A stretch of DNA of 8,479 nt from Hyphomicrobiaceae bacterium (GCA_028285025.1 JANQQH010000495.1:1-8479); one strand, 5' to 3'. Positions 1 to 5,897 are shown, counted from the first letter of the stretch. The notes: generated by a model not told the origin, from the letters alone. Translations and numbers: made by a program.

Positions 1-1
1 T

Positions 2-220
2 GTCAAGGGTGGCCATAAAGCACACGCTAGCAAAGGGCAACAAAAAGACGGGCACAGAAAAAAGGGACGGACTAAAGGGAACGGGGCACAGGCTAAGAAA
101 CAGAACCGGGCTGAGCGGTCCAAATCTTATAAATCGAAAGCGCCTCAAAAAGTGGATCCGGATTCGCCTTTTGCTAAATTACAGGTTTTAAAAGGCCAGA
201 TTGAAGATAAAGCAGGATGA
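2..220 (+). CDS. C-terminal tail of a helicase (5' end outside window)
   Basis: The frame is open from the window edge to TGA at 218-220 and encodes 72 residues. It starts very rich in Lys, Arg, Gln, Gly and Ser and ends with a more ordered stretch, SPFAKLQVLKGQIEDKAG. Such a basic low-complexity tail closing with 'PFA+L..LK' is typical of the superfamily 2 helicase that sits upstream of the S4-domain gene in many alphaproteobacteria. No helicase motif is inside the window, so the identity rests on the tail and on gene order. Its stop overlaps the next start (ATGA), which points to translational coupling. An overlapping frame at 9-191 is a shadow of this tail. Confidence 0.72.
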   Translation, partial: VKGGHKAHASKGQQKDGHRKKGRTKGNGAQAKKQNRAERSKSYKSKAPQKVDPDSPFAKLQVLKGQIEDKAG

Positions 221-612
221 GCCAAATAAATGTAATGCGCCGGGTTGATCAATGGTTGTTTTTTAGCCGGCTGACAAAATCGAGAAGCTTAGCTGGTCGG
301 CTTGTTACCAGTGGTAAAGTGCGCCTGAATAAGGAAAAACTCGTCAAACCCTCTCAAACTGTAAAAGTGGGAGATGTGATCACAGCGATGATTAATAACA
401 GGGTGCGTATTATTCGCGTGGAAGCGCTGGGAACAAGGCGAGGCCCTGCCAGTGAAGCACAACTTTTATATACTGATTTGACGCCTGAGGAAAAAAAGAG
501 TGATAAAGGGCGTCTTATGGTTGCCAATTCGCCAAGTCGTCCTAAGGGAATGGGGCGACCGACGAAAAAAGATCGCCGACGGATCGATTCTTTAAAAAGC
601 TATACCAGTTAA
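217..612 (+). CDS. S4-domain RNA-binding protein, Hsp15 (HslR)-like
   Basis: A 131-residue basic protein. Residues 8-68 form an S4 domain: RRVDQWLFFSRLTKSRSLA, then the 'SGKVRLNKEKLVKPSQTVKVGD' region with the family's conserved Asp11, Trp13, Arg18, Lys21-Ser22-Arg23, the G-x-V-R-x-N turn and the Lys-Pro-Ser/Gly-Asp pair. The C-terminal 40 residues are a Lys/Arg-rich tail. S4 proteins of the Hsp15 type bind structured RNA; E. coli Hsp15 rescues stalled 50S subunits carrying nascent chains, and a similar role is inferred here. The start at 217 overlaps the helicase stop. An in-frame ATG at 235 (residue 7) is a possible alternative start, since many homologues begin close to the 'R-x-D' motif. 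No clear terminator follows. Confidence 0.88.
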   Translation: MSQINVMRRVDQWLFFSRLTKSRSLAGRLVTSGKVRLNKEKLVKPSQTVKVGDVITAMINNRVRIIRVEALGTRRGPASEAQLLYTDLTPEEKKSDKGRLMVANSPSRPKGMGRPTKKDRRRIDSLKSYTS

Positions 613-701
613 TCCCTTAAACTTTGTAAAACTATTTTCTTTGTGCTGCTTGTGCTTAGCGGTCAAATGGGGTAGAGCATATCAGCTTTGTAAATGTGAG
701 C

Positions 702-783
702 CTTTGTCTAATTTTTTTGATGGTCTTAATTGTTTGATATATTAGACAAAGAAATTGAAATTTTACGTTTTATTAAGACCATC
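702..783. repeat. Two interleaved perfect inverted repeats upstream of fdxA
   Basis: Arm A1 ctttgtctaat (702-712) pairs perfectly with A2 attagacaaag (741-751). Arm B1 gatggtcttaat (719-730) pairs perfectly with B2 attaagaccatc (772-783). The order A1-B1-A2-B2 is interleaved, the topology of an H-type pseudoknot if transcribed (stems of 11 and 12 bp, connecting loops of 6, 10 and 20 nt). As DNA, the arms could be operator half-sites: TTGATG (717-722) and TATTAG (740-745), 17 bases apart, would put a weak promoter inside the structure. Which of the two applies cannot be settled from the sequence. Confidence 0.75.
717..745 (+). promoter_or_regulatory. Possible weak fdxA promoter inside the inverted repeats
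   Basis: TTGATG at 717-722 and TATTAG at 740-745 are spaced by 17 bases; an overlapping TATATT at 738-743 is a better -10 but only 15 bases away. The -35 overlaps arm B1 and the -10 overlaps arm A2 of the interleaved repeats. Hexamers this loose occur by chance in AT-rich DNA. Confidence 0.28.
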
Positions 784-797
784 TGTAGACTGTTTTA

Positions 798-814
798 AGC
801 CCTTTTCATGGGCT
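798..814 (+). promoter_or_regulatory. Small hairpin just before the fdxA ribosome binding site
   Basis: agccc (798-802) and gggct (810-814) pair around a 7-base loop, ending four bases before the Shine-Dalgarno TGAGG (818-822) that serves the ATG at 830. It could affect access to the start region, but a 5-bp stem is weak evidence. Confidence 0.35.
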
Positions 815-829
815 GATTGAGGTTAAGCA

Positions 830-1168
830 ATGACTTATATTGTCAATGACAAATGTATTGTGTGCAAACATACCGATTGTGTAGAAGTGTGTCCGGTGGA
901 CTGCTTTTATGAGGGGGAAAATATGTTGGTCATTCATCCTGATGAATGCATTGACTGCGGTGTTTGCGAACCTGAATGTCCTGTCGATGCAATTAAGGCT
1001 GATACTGAGCCTGGCATTGAGCAATGGCTTGATGTGAACCGGGAATATTCTGAAAAATGGCCGAATATCACCATTAAAAAGGATGCCATGCCTGAGGCTG
1101 AAAAGTATGCCGAAGAAGAGGGCAAATTTGAGAAATACTTTTCTCAAGAGCCAGGTGAGGGTGATTAA
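830..1168 (+). CDS. fdxA: FdxA-type seven-iron ferredoxin (3Fe-4S / 4Fe-4S)
   Basis: A 112-residue acidic electron carrier, full length for the Azotobacter FdI-type family. Cysteines lie at 9, 12, 17, 21, 25, 40, 43, 46 and 50. By alignment with Azotobacter FdI, Cys9, Cys17 and Cys50 hold the [3Fe-4S] cluster, and Cys21, Cys40, Cys43 and Cys46 hold the [4Fe-4S] cluster; Cys12 and Cys25 are the conserved non-ligand cysteines. The C-terminal 50 residues, with '[10 protein letters not shown]' and '[16 protein letters not shown]', are the usual FdxA extension. Shine-Dalgarno TGAGG lies 7 bases before the ATG. In alphaproteobacteria the gene normally sits between the S4-domain gene and carD, as here, but an extra secreted-protein gene and a long gap now separate it from carD. 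Its electron-transfer partner is not shown by the context. Confidence 0.96.
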   Translation: MTYIVNDKCIVCKHTDCVEVCPVDCFYEGENMLVIHPDECIDCGVCEPECPVDAIKADTEPGIEQWLDVNREYSEKWPNITIKKDAMPEAEKYAEEEGKFEKYFSQEPGEGD

Positions 1169-1206
1169 GGACAGCGTTTGTTAAGCTGCCTTTCTTGGCT
1201 TTTTTG
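1167..1206 (+). terminator. Probable intrinsic terminator of fdxA
   Basis: AAGG-(A)-CAGC (1167-1175) pairs with GCTGCCTT (1185-1192), an 8-bp stem with one bulged A and a 9-base loop. It overlaps the fdxA stop codon. A T-rich stretch follows, with T6 at about 1200-1205. The T run starts several bases after the stem, so strength is uncertain. Confidence 0.5.
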
Positions 1207-1273
1207 TTTTCGCTTTATGGTTGTTTGTGCTTTATGATCGTCTGGTGTTTTAAAAGCTTTTGAGAGTTTGTTT

Positions 1274-1771
1274 ATGCGTTTCCTTTTTAAGCTATTTTCC
1301 TTGGTATGTTTGTTAAGCTTTTTGGCCTTGCCTTTTGGTGAGGTGAGATCTGTTATAGCTGCAGAAGATGACACGGCTCTACTGGAAATTGTTGAGGACT
1401 CTTGCAAAAAATCTTGTATCGCAAATAAAGGTGGAGAGGCGTTTTGTTCCTCTTATTGCAAATGCGTCAATGGTCGTTTGACGCAATTGGCTAAAAAAAC
1501 TGACCTTGCAAAAATTTTGCAAGATGAAAAACAGCAAGAAATCTTTGTCCATCAATGTTCTGGTGAAACGGCGGTTAAATTTTTTGCCCATTCTTGCCGC
1601 GAAAAGTGCGCTGGGGCTTCCAAATGCAATTCTTATTGTTCTTGCCTGGAAAATCAGATTACCAATAAGCGTAAATTTTCTGAAATTGGCGCTTTTTTTA
1701 TTCAACTTGGAAAGAATGAACCGAGTGCGACAGGACGGCTAAAACGCTATGAAAAGGCCTGTTCTCGTTGA
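1274..1771 (+). CDS. Secreted protein with a duplicated six-cysteine (CX3C...CX3CXC) module
   Basis: I chose ATG 1274 (165 residues) because GAGAG at 1262-1266 lies 7 bases before it; the in-frame TTG at 1268 is almost on top of that site. Residues 1-30 are a signal peptide (basic start, hydrophobic core, cleavage likely after VIAA). The mature protein contains two copies of one pattern: Cys44-x3-Cys48-x9-Cys58-x3-Cys62-x-Cys64-x30-Cys95, and Cys108-x3-Cys112-x5-Cys118-x3-Cys122-x-Cys124-x38-Cys163. Both copies share 'SSYCKC / NSYCSC' and a closing 'QCS / ACS'. Twelve mature cysteines at matching places suggest disulfide-linked helical hairpins in the periplasm; metal binding is an alternative. 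I do not recognise the family. It stands alone, with a probable terminator upstream and no partner gene downstream. Confidence 0.85.
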   Translation: MRFLFKLFSLVCLLSFLALPFGEVRSVIAAEDDTALLEIVEDSCKKSCIANKGGEAFCSSYCKCVNGRLTQLAKKTDLAKILQDEKQQEIFVHQCSGETAVKFFAHSCREKCAGASKCNSYCSCLENQITNKRKFSEIGAFFIQLGKNEPSATGRLKRYEKACSR

Positions 1772-2043
1772 TTTATTTGTTATAAGTTCCAAGGGTATCC
1801 ATATATAAGCTGTGAATGTTTTGTTTATTAACGATATTTTATAACTGTAAAACGTGTTTAATGACAGAAATATAACAGAATCATTTCCTCTACACTTTCC
1901 TATTCGTTAAAAATGTGTTATATTGGCCACTGGCTTGAAATTTTTCGATAGAAGTTGAGATAGGGATTGTTTATCGCCTTGCCTACTTAGCTTTGTTTTT
2001 CGACTTAAGTGTCGGTATTTGAAAAATTTTTTGAAAATTTATT

Positions 2044-2084
2044 GGGCTGAGTGACATATGCTTTGGGGCTGAGTTTTGCTTTGG
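2044..2084 (+). repeat. Imperfect tandem repeat in the carD upstream region
   Basis: Two adjoining units begin with gggctgagt (2044-2052 and 2066-2074) and end with gctttgg (2060-2066 and 2078-2084), with different middles of 7 and 3 bases. This is a small local duplication of no known function. Confidence 0.5.
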
Positions 2085-2263
2085 AGTGTATTTTGGTCTC
2101 TCGGCTTTATTATTTTTACGATTTGAAGCCTTTTAACTTTGTATGGTCTTTATGATCCAAAAAGAACCGAGCTTGAAGATATTTTTTTAGCTCATTAACA
2201 ATAATTTGTTGTTGGTTTTGATTAATCACCAACAAGAGGGAAATGTTACAGGGTGATCGCGTT

Positions 2264-2281
2264 TGAGTTACCAGTAACTCA
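2264..2281. promoter_or_regulatory. Perfect palindrome tgagttac-ca-gtaactca
   Basis: Arms of 8 bases, 2264-2271 and 2274-2281, flank a 2-base centre. The tight centre suits a dimeric DNA-binding protein better than an RNA hairpin. It lies about 150 bases upstream of carD and no recognised motif matches it. Confidence 0.45.
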
Positions 2282-2380
2282 TTAAAGTTCGTGTGTATCC
2301 TTCCCTTTAATGGCAGTGATGATTTGGTCTGTGAACGGTTTGATTTCTGGACCTTTAATTTGTTGCCTGATTTAAAAAAT

Positions 2381-2398
2381 TTGATTGTTTGCAATCAA
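2381..2398. promoter_or_regulatory. Palindrome next to the carD start, possible operator or promoter part
   Basis: TTGATTGTTTGCAATCAA has 7-base arms (2381-2387, 2392-2398) around TTTG. It is followed directly by TATAAA (2400-2405) and TAAAAT (2402-2407), possible -10 elements. TTGATT at 2381 as a -35 would give a short spacer of 13-15 bases. A repressor site over the carD promoter is one reading; a leader hairpin is the other. Confidence 0.4.
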
Positions 2399-2428
2399 TT
2401 ATAAAATCTGAATTGAAAGAGAGAAAGT

Positions 2429-3013
2429 ATGGCTGCACGCAAAAAATCAGTTCAAAAAAATGGTTTTCGTGTCAATGAGTATATTGTTTACCCTTCCCAT
2501 GGCGTGGGACGCATCATTGAAATTGAAACACAAGAAGTGGCTGGTGTGAGCCTTGAGCTATTCGTAATTGAATTTGAACAAGATAAAATGATCTTGCGGG
2601 TGCCTACCTCTAAGGCTGAAAGCGTTGGAATGCGCAAACTTGCCCAAGATGATGTGGTCAAAAAAGCCTATACCACCTTGAAAGGCAAAGCGCGCATCAA
2701 GCGGACGATGTGGTCTCGCCGCGCACAAGAATATGAGGCCAAGATTAATTCTGGTGATCTGATTAGCGTTGCGGAAGTTGTGCGTGATCTTTACAGATGT
2801 GATACACAACCTGAGCAATCTTATTCTGAGCGTCAATTGTTTGAAGCCGCGCTTGACCGGCTGGCCCGTGAAATTGCGGCGATTGAAAAACTTGATGAAG
2901 CAGGCGCTGTACAAAAGATCACAAGTGTGCTGTCAAAAGCAGCGCAAAGCAATCGTGCCAAAGCACTTGAAGCTGATGGTGATGATGACAACCAGGAAGA
3001 AGCGGCTGCTTAA
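2429..3013 (+). CDS. carD: CarD/CdnL-family RNA polymerase-binding transcription regulator
   Basis: A 194-residue protein. Residues 13-75 are the N-terminal RNA polymerase-interacting domain, recognisable from 'F+VNEYIVYPSHGVGRIIEIE' and the later 'VPTSKAESVGMRKL' segment; this Tudor-like fold binds the beta subunit. Residues 80-170 are the helical DNA-contacting domain, with 'RRAQEYEAKINSGDLISVAEVVRDL' and the conserved 'YSERQLFEAALDRLAREIAAIE'. The acidic Ala/Asp/Glu-rich end is common in alphaproteobacterial members. CarD proteins stabilise open complexes, mainly at rRNA and growth-related promoters; that role is inferred from the family. The ATG is preceded by AGAGAG at 2418-2423, and a strong terminator follows. 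Confidence 0.96.
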   Translation: MAARKKSVQKNGFRVNEYIVYPSHGVGRIIEIETQEVAGVSLELFVIEFEQDKMILRVPTSKAESVGMRKLAQDDVVKKAYTTLKGKARIKRTMWSRRAQEYEAKINSGDLISVAEVVRDLYRCDTQPEQSYSERQLFEAALDRLAREIAAIEKLDEAGAVQKITSVLSKAAQSNRAKALEADGDDDNQEEAAA

Positions 3014-3038
3014 ACATTATTCGCTTATTGTAAATTCT

Positions 3039-3077
3039 AAAACCCTTTCGAACCTATTATGTTCGAAAGGGTTTTTT
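3039..3077 (+). terminator. Strong intrinsic terminator of carD
   Basis: Arms of 15 perfectly paired bases (3039-3053 and 3061-3075, core ACCCTTTCGAAC) enclose a 7-base loop and end in a T run at 3072-3077. The A-rich start also gives T's on the other strand, so it could work in both directions for the convergent nuclease-fold gene. Confidence 0.95.
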
Positions 3078-3100
3078 ATTGATTTTTTTAAACCGTATGT

Positions 3101-3198
3101 GAGCGAAACAGGGTCGCCACTTTTGGGTGAAACGCTCTTTTTTCCTGAAGCGTTTCATTGACCCCAAAACCGGCGGCCACTTTTGGGTGAAACGCTCT
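3101..3198. repeat. Cluster of palindromic intergenic repeats (alphaproteobacterial type)
   Basis: A 23-base sequence (core CCACTTTTGGGTGAAACGCT) occurs at 3116-3138 and again, identically, at 3176-3198, exactly 60 bases apart. Between them, 3149-3169 carries the opposite orientation (agcgtttc attg accccaaaa), so each copy can form a long hairpin with it: 3129-3136 with 3149-3156, or 3149-3169 with 3181-3196. A partial arm, gagcgaaac, lies at 3101-3109. The 'cccaaaaccgg...ccacttttggg...gct' layout resembles the short palindromic elements scattered between genes in many Rhizobiales and relatives. The last two bases fall in the stop codon of the minus-strand gene. Confidence 0.82.
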
Positions 3199-3991
3199 AA
3201 TCTATCACGTGTAACATTTGGGGTATTTCAATTCTGATCATTGGGCCATTCCAATGGTCTAGCCAACCGCGTGCGATGACTTGTTTACCTACAAGTCCTT
3301 TTAAATGGGGCCAGGTTAATGTTTTGCGTGATAATAGCCGTGAGGCTATGACGATGGTGAAATCAGTACGCCAGTTTTTGTCAAAATTAATGAATGTATT
3401 GGTCCTGGAGTGTCCTATTGATTGCACTTGCCCTTTGACAATTATAAAGTTTCCCTGTGGTTGTTGGTTTAATGTCTGCACATCTTTGACATCATATATT
3501 TGCAGACTTTTGCCCCTATGCCATTCCCCTTGCTTTTGTTTGCGTGCTTGTTGTTCTAATTTTTCTAAGGGATCAAAACAACGTTTATTGTGCTGAGTTG
3601 CATAAACTGTTGCTAAACCACGGCGTATTAAGTCTGCTTGCAGCCATATTTGCTCATCGTTATGGTTTAAAAAAATATGTGAGATTAACCGGTTGTGCCG
3701 GTCTGTTTTTTGGCCAGAGAAAAAATAGGTAATCTTTTGATCTTTTAGTCTTTTTTTTAGCGGTTGCTTATTCATACCTTGAGCTAATTTTATGTTGGCT
3801 AAGACTAAGCGATGGCCAGTGGTCAAAACTATATTATTTTCATGGGTCACCTGTTTGACGGTCCCACTTTGGCCTGGATGAAAAATACAAGCAGGTTGAT
3901 TGGTCTGTGCAAAGGTGAAACTGCTTTTAAAAGCAAAGAAAAAAATCACGAACACCCCTATTGTTTTTGTTCTGAAAATCATTTTATCCAT
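3197..3991 (-). CDS. Secreted staphylococcal-nuclease-fold protein with degenerate active site
   Basis: A 264-residue protein. Residues 1-28 are a signal peptide (hydrophobic 'IGVFVIFFFAF', cleavage likely after TFA). Residues 43-157 follow the thermonuclease (SNase) fold: GTVKQV, NNIVLTTGHRLVLANI, ADLIRRGLATVY (Arg123 matches catalytic Arg87) and LEQQARKQKQGEW. The usual 'DGDT' is HENN (50-53), and the positions matching Arg35, Asp40 and Glu43 read Val, Lys and Gln, so metal-dependent cleavage looks lost. Residues 180-264 resemble the OB-fold-like domain (KGQV..., NTFINFDKNWRTDFTIVIAS, ARGWLDHWNGPMIRIEIPQ) found in alphaproteobacterial members. A nucleic-acid-binding or structural role in the periplasm is inferred. 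Met4 (3982) is an alternative start; neither has a good Shine-Dalgarno. The gene converges on carD and diverges from the PAS gene. Confidence 0.88.
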   Translation of the reverse strand: MDKMIFRTKTIGVFVIFFFAFKSSFTFAQTNQPACIFHPGQSGTVKQVTHENNIVLTTGHRLVLANIKLAQGMNKQPLKKRLKDQKITYFFSGQKTDRHNRLISHIFLNHNDEQIWLQADLIRRGLATVYATQHNKRCFDPLEKLEQQARKQKQGEWHRGKSLQIYDVKDVQTLNQQPQGNFIIVKGQVQSIGHSRTNTFINFDKNWRTDFTIVIASRLLSRKTLTWPHLKGLVGKQVIARGWLDHWNGPMIRIEIPQMLHVID

Positions 3992-4040
3992 TTTTCTGAG
4001 TTTTTTTTAAAGGTTAGTTAAGCATGTTTCTGGCAGTGTA

Positions 4041-4054
4041 CTGATCATTATCAA
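4041..4054. promoter_or_regulatory. FNR/Anr-type box between divergent genes
   Basis: CTGAT-CATT-ATCAA matches TTGAT-N4-ATCAA at nine of ten defined positions. It lies 25 bases before the PAS gene start and 49 bases before the nuclease-fold gene start. For the PAS gene it would sit within a promoter whose -10 may be TAAGAT (4057-4062), suggesting repression. For the minus-strand gene the distance would fit activation from about -41, but no good -10 is seen. On the minus strand GATAATGAT also resembles half of a Fur box, so Fur is an alternative. Confidence 0.5.
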
Positions 4055-4079
4055 TTTAAGATACTGGCAAGGTTTCATT

Positions 4080-4631
4080 ATGAGGCAAGATATTTATCTG
4101 ACAGGACAGGAAAAGTTTTTCGATGAAAATGAAATCATTGTTTCGAAAACCAATGCAAAAGGGCACATCACCTATGCCAATAAGCTGTTTCTGGATATCT
4201 CTGGATATAGCGAAAAGGAAGTGCTGGCAAAACCTCATAATATTATTCGACATCCAGATATGCCGCGTTGCATTTTTAAAATGCTTTGGGAGACCATTGC
4301 AGAGGGAAAAGAGATTTTTGCTTACGTGGTCAATCGTTGTAAAAATGGTGATCATTATTGGGTCTATGCTCATGTTACCCCAAGCCGGGATATGAAGGGT
4401 GATATTATTGGCTTCCATTCTAACAGACGCGTTCCGGATCGCCGAATCATTGAGCAAGAGATCATTCCCCTCTATCAAGAGCTTAAAAAGGCAGAAGACT
4501 TAGAATCTGATCGTAAAATTGGGTTGGAGAAATCTGGCAACATGGTTTCAGTAATGCTGGCAGATAAAGGGCTGGCCTATGATGAATTTGTAATGACGGT
4601 TGGGCAACAAAGACGTCGTGGTTATCGCTGA
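4080..4631 (+). CDS. Aer-like PAS sensor protein (probable FAD-binding redox sensor)
   Basis: A 183-residue soluble protein. Residues 10-120 are a PAS domain strikingly like the sensor of E. coli Aer: 'THITYANKLFLDISGYS' type N-terminal part with Asn34, PHNIIRHPDMP (52-62, Arg57, His58, Asp60), Trp70, Asn85 and KNGDHYWV (88-95). These positions coincide with Aer residues tied to FAD binding and signalling. Residues 121-183 replace Aer's HAMP, membrane and signalling parts with a helical stretch (EQEIIPLYQELKKAEDLESDRK) and an ending 'DKGLAYDEFVMTV'. No membrane segment is present. It starts 36 bases before a transducer gene with no terminator between, so the pair probably form one receptor that reads redox state for chemotaxis. 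Shine-Dalgarno is CAAGG at about 4068-4072. Confidence 0.9.
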   Translation: MRQDIYLTGQEKFFDENEIIVSKTNAKGHITYANKLFLDISGYSEKEVLAKPHNIIRHPDMPRCIFKMLWETIAEGKEIFAYVVNRCKNGDHYWVYAHVTPSRDMKGDIIGFHSNRRVPDRRIIEQEIIPLYQELKKAEDLESDRKIGLEKSGNMVSVMLADKGLAYDEFVMTVGQQRRRGYR

Positions 4632-4667
4632 TTTTTTAGGTCAGTTTTGTCATAAAGGATCATAAAA

Positions 4668-5828
4668 ATGTTTACTTTATCGAATAAAAATTCCATTTCG
4701 AAAGCTTTAAAAGTTTGCAAAGCCGTCGCTGATGGTGATTTTGAAGCCCGTATTTTAGAAATTGAAGAAACGGGAGACCTTGGCGAACTTTTGCATTCTA
4801 TTAATTTGATGATTGATCGTTGTGATTCTTATATACGAGAGTCTAAAGCGTGCCTTGAATATGTTAGTCGTAATCAACATTTTCGGCTCATTGCTGAAAA
4901 GGGAATGAAGGGGTCTTTTTTAGACGCATCGCGGACAATCAATGCGGCGACTAATGAAATTAAAATCCGCAATGATGATTTTATTGAGCTTGGCAATAAA
5001 TTTGAAACTGAAATGCAAGAGATTGTGGCTTCTGTTTCCCTGGCTGTTAGTGAGTTAGATGTTGTCTCCGATCATGTTAATAAATCTTCACATGCTGCAT
5101 TAGAGCAATCAACAACTGTTTCCGCTAGCGCTGAGCAAGCTTCACAAAATATGCAAGGTGTGGCTTCTGCAACTGAAGAGCTGACGAATGCTATCACTGA
5201 GATTAATAGTCAGGTGGTGCAATCTTCACAAATTACGTCTGAGGCGGTTATTAAATCGGAACAAATGAGTTCTGAAATCTCTGGTTTGGCTGAGGCTTCA
5301 AATGAAATTAGCAATGTGATGAAACTGATTAGTGAGATTGCTGAACAGACGAATTTACTTGCGCTTAACGCAACGATTGAAGCGGCAAGAGCAGGTGATG
5401 CGGGCAAAGGGTTTGCTGTGGTTGCGCAAGAAGTGAAGGCTTTGGCTGAACAGACTGCCAAAGCAACAGAGGACACAGAACAACAAATTAAAAATATTCA
5501 AGAGGCTATGGAACGCTCTGTAAAATCCAATCAGGATATTAGCGGGACAATTGAAAAGGTGAATGAGATTTCGGCTATGATTGCCTCTGCTATTGAGCAA
5601 CAAAGTGCTGCGACGCAAGAAATTGCTCGTAATGTTAATGATGCAGCAGATGGCACAGCCAGTGTGAGCGATAATGTTGCCCAGATTATGCAAGCAGGCC
5701 AGGACACGCAAAAATCTGCGACTGAAATTATTCAAACTTCTAAGAAAATTTTTGATCAAGAAGTATCTTTGAAAAATTTAAGGGCTGGGATGCATTCGTT
5801 TCTTGAAAATGTGCGTAAAGTTGGCTGA
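4668..5828 (+). CDS. Soluble methyl-accepting chemotaxis protein, no membrane or sensor domain
   Basis: A 386-residue transducer. Residues 8-95 are a HAMP-like/linker region ([17 protein letters not shown], then [16 protein letters not shown], and a second '[11 protein letters not shown]' repeat), resembling poly-HAMP connectors. Residues 105-380 are a coiled-coil signalling domain. The hairpin tip at 224-265 has the highly conserved [18 protein letters not shown] and [18 protein letters not shown], the site that binds CheA and CheW. Ala/Gln/Glu-rich helices on both sides could hold methylation sites. No transmembrane segment, periplasmic domain or C-terminal CheR-binding pentapeptide is present. 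AAAGGA (4654-4659) is its Shine-Dalgarno. The upstream PAS protein supplies the likely sensory input. No terminator is seen downstream. Confidence 0.95.
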   Translation: MFTLSNKNSISKALKVCKAVADGDFEARILEIEETGDLGELLHSINLMIDRCDSYIRESKACLEYVSRNQHFRLIAEKGMKGSFLDASRTINAATNEIKIRNDDFIELGNKFETEMQEIVASVSLAVSELDVVSDHVNKSSHAALEQSTTVSASAEQASQNMQGVASATEELTNAITEINSQVVQSSQITSEAVIKSEQMSSEISGLAEASNEISNVMKLISEIAEQTNLLALNATIEAARAGDAGKGFAVVAQEVKALAEQTAKATEDTEQQIKNIQEAMERSVKSNQDISGTIEKVNEISAMIASAIEQQSAATQEIARNVNDAADGTASVSDNVAQIMQAGQDTQKSATEIIQTSKKIFDQEVSLKNLRAGMHSFLENVRKVG

Positions 5829-5855
5829 CAAGGTCAAAAAAGATGTAAAGCTTTA

Positions 5856-5861
5856 TATAAT
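5856..5861 (+). promoter_or_regulatory. Possible -10 hexamer for the YdjM-family gene
   Basis: A perfect TATAAT is found 74 bases before the start codon, but no -35 lies at 16-18 bases. If used, the leader would include the inverted repeat at 5898-5925. Confidence 0.28.
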
Positions 5862-5897
5862 CACTTTAACAAGATTTAGCCGTTGTTTTATGGTCCT

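Larger units (their letters stand above)
1772..2428. other. 657-base AT-rich intergenic region before carD
   Basis: I find no gene with a credible start here. The region holds an imperfect tandem repeat (2044-2084), a 16-base-arm palindrome (2264-2281), a second palindrome (2381-2398) and the carD leader. A minus-strand open frame at 2116-2394 needs a TTG start and lacks a ribosome binding site. The length is unusual next to the other gaps in the window, so a small RNA or a decayed gene is possible, but I cannot support either. Confidence 0.6.

Noticed and set aside
806..1147. Minus-strand open frames over fdxA (806-1147 and 934-1125)
   Set aside because: They are antisense shadows of a ferredoxin gene with full, ordered cysteine motifs; neither has a ribosome binding site or recognisable motifs.
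1268..1273. TTG start for the secreted cysteine protein
   Set aside because: It lies one base after the GAGAG site, too close to be used, while ATG 1274 has ideal spacing and gives a normal signal peptide.
2769..3161. Plus-strand open frame overlapping carD and running through its terminator and the repeats
   Set aside because: It is out of frame with carD, has no motifs and reads straight through a 15-bp terminator hairpin.
3101..3198. Repeats as a CRISPR array
   Set aside because: There are only two direct copies with an inverted copy in the middle, hairpin symmetry throughout and no cas gene; this is a palindromic intergenic repeat.
3276..4021. Plus-strand open frames over the nuclease-fold gene
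   Set aside because: They are antisense to a gene with signal peptide and domain motifs and have no plausible start sites.
5210..5759. Minus-strand frames over the chemotaxis transducer
   Set aside because: They mirror the repetitive Ala/Glu/Ser codons of the coiled coil, a common source of false antisense frames.
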